Part shown: piece after piece, positions 6,884 through 7,277 of the stretch | Position numbering within the stretch: position 1 is the first letter of the stretch | How the letters are laid out: every line of letters begins with the position of its first letter | DNA from: Crocinitomix sp. | GTDB lineage: Bacteria; Bacteroidota; Bacteroidia; Flavobacteriales_D; Crocinitomicaceae | DNA length: 7,277 nt | Direction: 5' to 3' | NCBI GenBank assembly: GCA_020849935.1 | Contig: JADZFJ010000150.1 | Span: 1 to 7,277, forward strand | The notes under the pieces: model-generated | What the model was told of the DNA's origin: nothing | Seen by the model: the letters and a program-made list of their open reading frames with translations, nothing else | Databases searched by the model: none | Made by a program: the position numbers and the translations under genes

Positions 6884-6999
6884 GTCTAATCCTTTTGTGT
6901 GGTTTTATGAATTAAATGATTAGATAACAACAAAGTAAATTCAAATAGTTTTAGCATTTTAGGCTATTCACAATTCTTCTCCCACACGAAAGGATTGAC
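6884..6999. repeat. 116-bp unit bounded by 18-19 bp inverted repeats
   Basis: The left arm (6884-6902) ends in ATCCTTTTGTGTGG and the right arm (6982-6999) begins CCACACGAAAGGAT. These 14 positions are complementary apart from one position, which would be a U-G wobble in RNA, and pairing extends outward (AATCC, then GTC/GAC) with one bulged T. The 79-nt interior is very AT-rich and has no ORF of note. I see no target-site duplication. It may be a small nonautonomous element or the stem of a structured RNA. Confidence 0.45.
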
Positions 7000-7038
7000 T
7001 TCGTCGAATTTCATTTTGCGCAGTAGCAGGGTTTATCA

Positions 7039-7277
7039 TTATTCAAAAACCCCCGTTTTTTTTAGTTCAATATAAAAATTTTCATAAACTCCATCTGCAC
7101 AAGGACAAGTGATTAATTCTAACCTCAATTTATTTCGTGTGAGCTTGTTAATTAAAAAAGTGCTATTATCAAAATCGAATTTTTTTGGATAAATCGTGTC
7201 CTTTATGTTTTTATGTTCAATAACGATTTGAAAATCGAAATCATCGAAGATGGTTTCCTCCATCCAATAAGTGCCTA
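7039..7277 (-). CDS. Unrecognised protein, C-terminal part, open at the window edge
   Basis: The minus-strand frame is open from the right edge and ends at TAA (7041-7039), followed directly by in-frame TGA and TAA. An ATG at 7263 would give 74 residues, but the frame continues upstream through GTYW without a stop, so this is probably the 3' end of a longer gene. Visible features: an acidic start (MEETIFDDFDF), alternating hydrophobic residues suggesting beta strands, a CPC motif (Cys53, Cys55 from that ATG) and a basic ELKKTG near the end. There is no signal peptide or membrane segment in the visible part and I recognise no family. The AT-rich codon use fits the genome. It is co-directional with the DUF2147 genes but separated by the repeat-rich gap. 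Confidence 0.55.
   Translation of the reverse strand, partial: GTYWMEETIFDDFDFQIVIEHKNIKDTIYPKKFDFDNSTFLINKLTRNKLRLELITCPCADGVYENFYIELKKTGVFE

Larger units (their letters stand above)
6666..7038. other. Gene-poor interval of 373 bases
   Basis: No convincing coding sequence lies here on either strand. It holds the upstream box of DUF2147 copy 2, the palindromic element, the TTGAGT tract and the 116-bp inverted-repeat unit. A 16-codon minus-strand frame starting MKFDEVNPFVWEKN overlaps the right inverted-repeat arm and is too short to call. The concentration of repeats suggests a site that has received small insertions. Confidence 0.6.

Noticed and set aside
7035..7062. Terminator from the A-run / G-run / T-run on the minus strand
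   Set aside because: The possible stem (AAAAAC/GTTTTT) is inside coding sequence, is almost all A-T, and is followed by the stop codons, not a U-tract.

Overview
The window looks like an AT-rich chromosomal segment from a member of the Bacteroidota, most likely Flavobacteriales-like. Four signs support this. One gene carries a type IX secretion (T9SS) type A sorting domain. Two genes are preceded by excellent matches to the Bacteroidota housekeeping promoter (TTG-N20-TAnnTTTG), and no gene start depends on a clear Shine-Dalgarno site. The LeuRS has the sequence style I associate with this phylum. Two small secreted proteins belong to DUF2147. The placement is by recognition, not by a database search.

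Layout: positions 2-2734 (+) hold leuS, cut at its 5' end by the window edge. It converges on a block of minus-strand genes, and a bidirectional hairpin terminator lies at the junction (about 2800-2844). On the minus strand, in transcription order from the right edge, the genes are: a small unrecognised gene open at the window edge (7039-7277); a 373-base gap holding a REP/MITE-like hairpin element and a separate long inverted repeat (6666-7038); two tandem DUF2147 paralogues (6243-6665 and 5715-6134); dxr of the MEP isoprenoid pathway (4469-5635); and a 519-residue secreted multidomain protein (2855-4414). That last protein joins a c-type haem motif, a PHM/DBH-like two-copper monooxygenase module and a T9SS tail.

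The minus-strand genes do not form one functional operon. dxr and the copper protein each have a strong promoter of their own, and both DUF2147 genes have a diverged promoter-like box placed exactly 5 nt before the ATG. leuS and dxr are housekeeping genes. The copper/haem protein and the DUF2147 pair act outside the cytoplasm.

The observations most worth pursuing are: the haem-copper-T9SS fusion, which keeps all six copper ligands; a very AT-rich, apparently expanded stretch in the leucine-specific domain of LeuRS just before KMSKS; the 21-bp hairpin element flanked by short direct repeats; and the 116-bp unit bounded by inverted repeats beside it. I found no CRISPR array, tRNA, rRNA, transposase gene or clear defence system.
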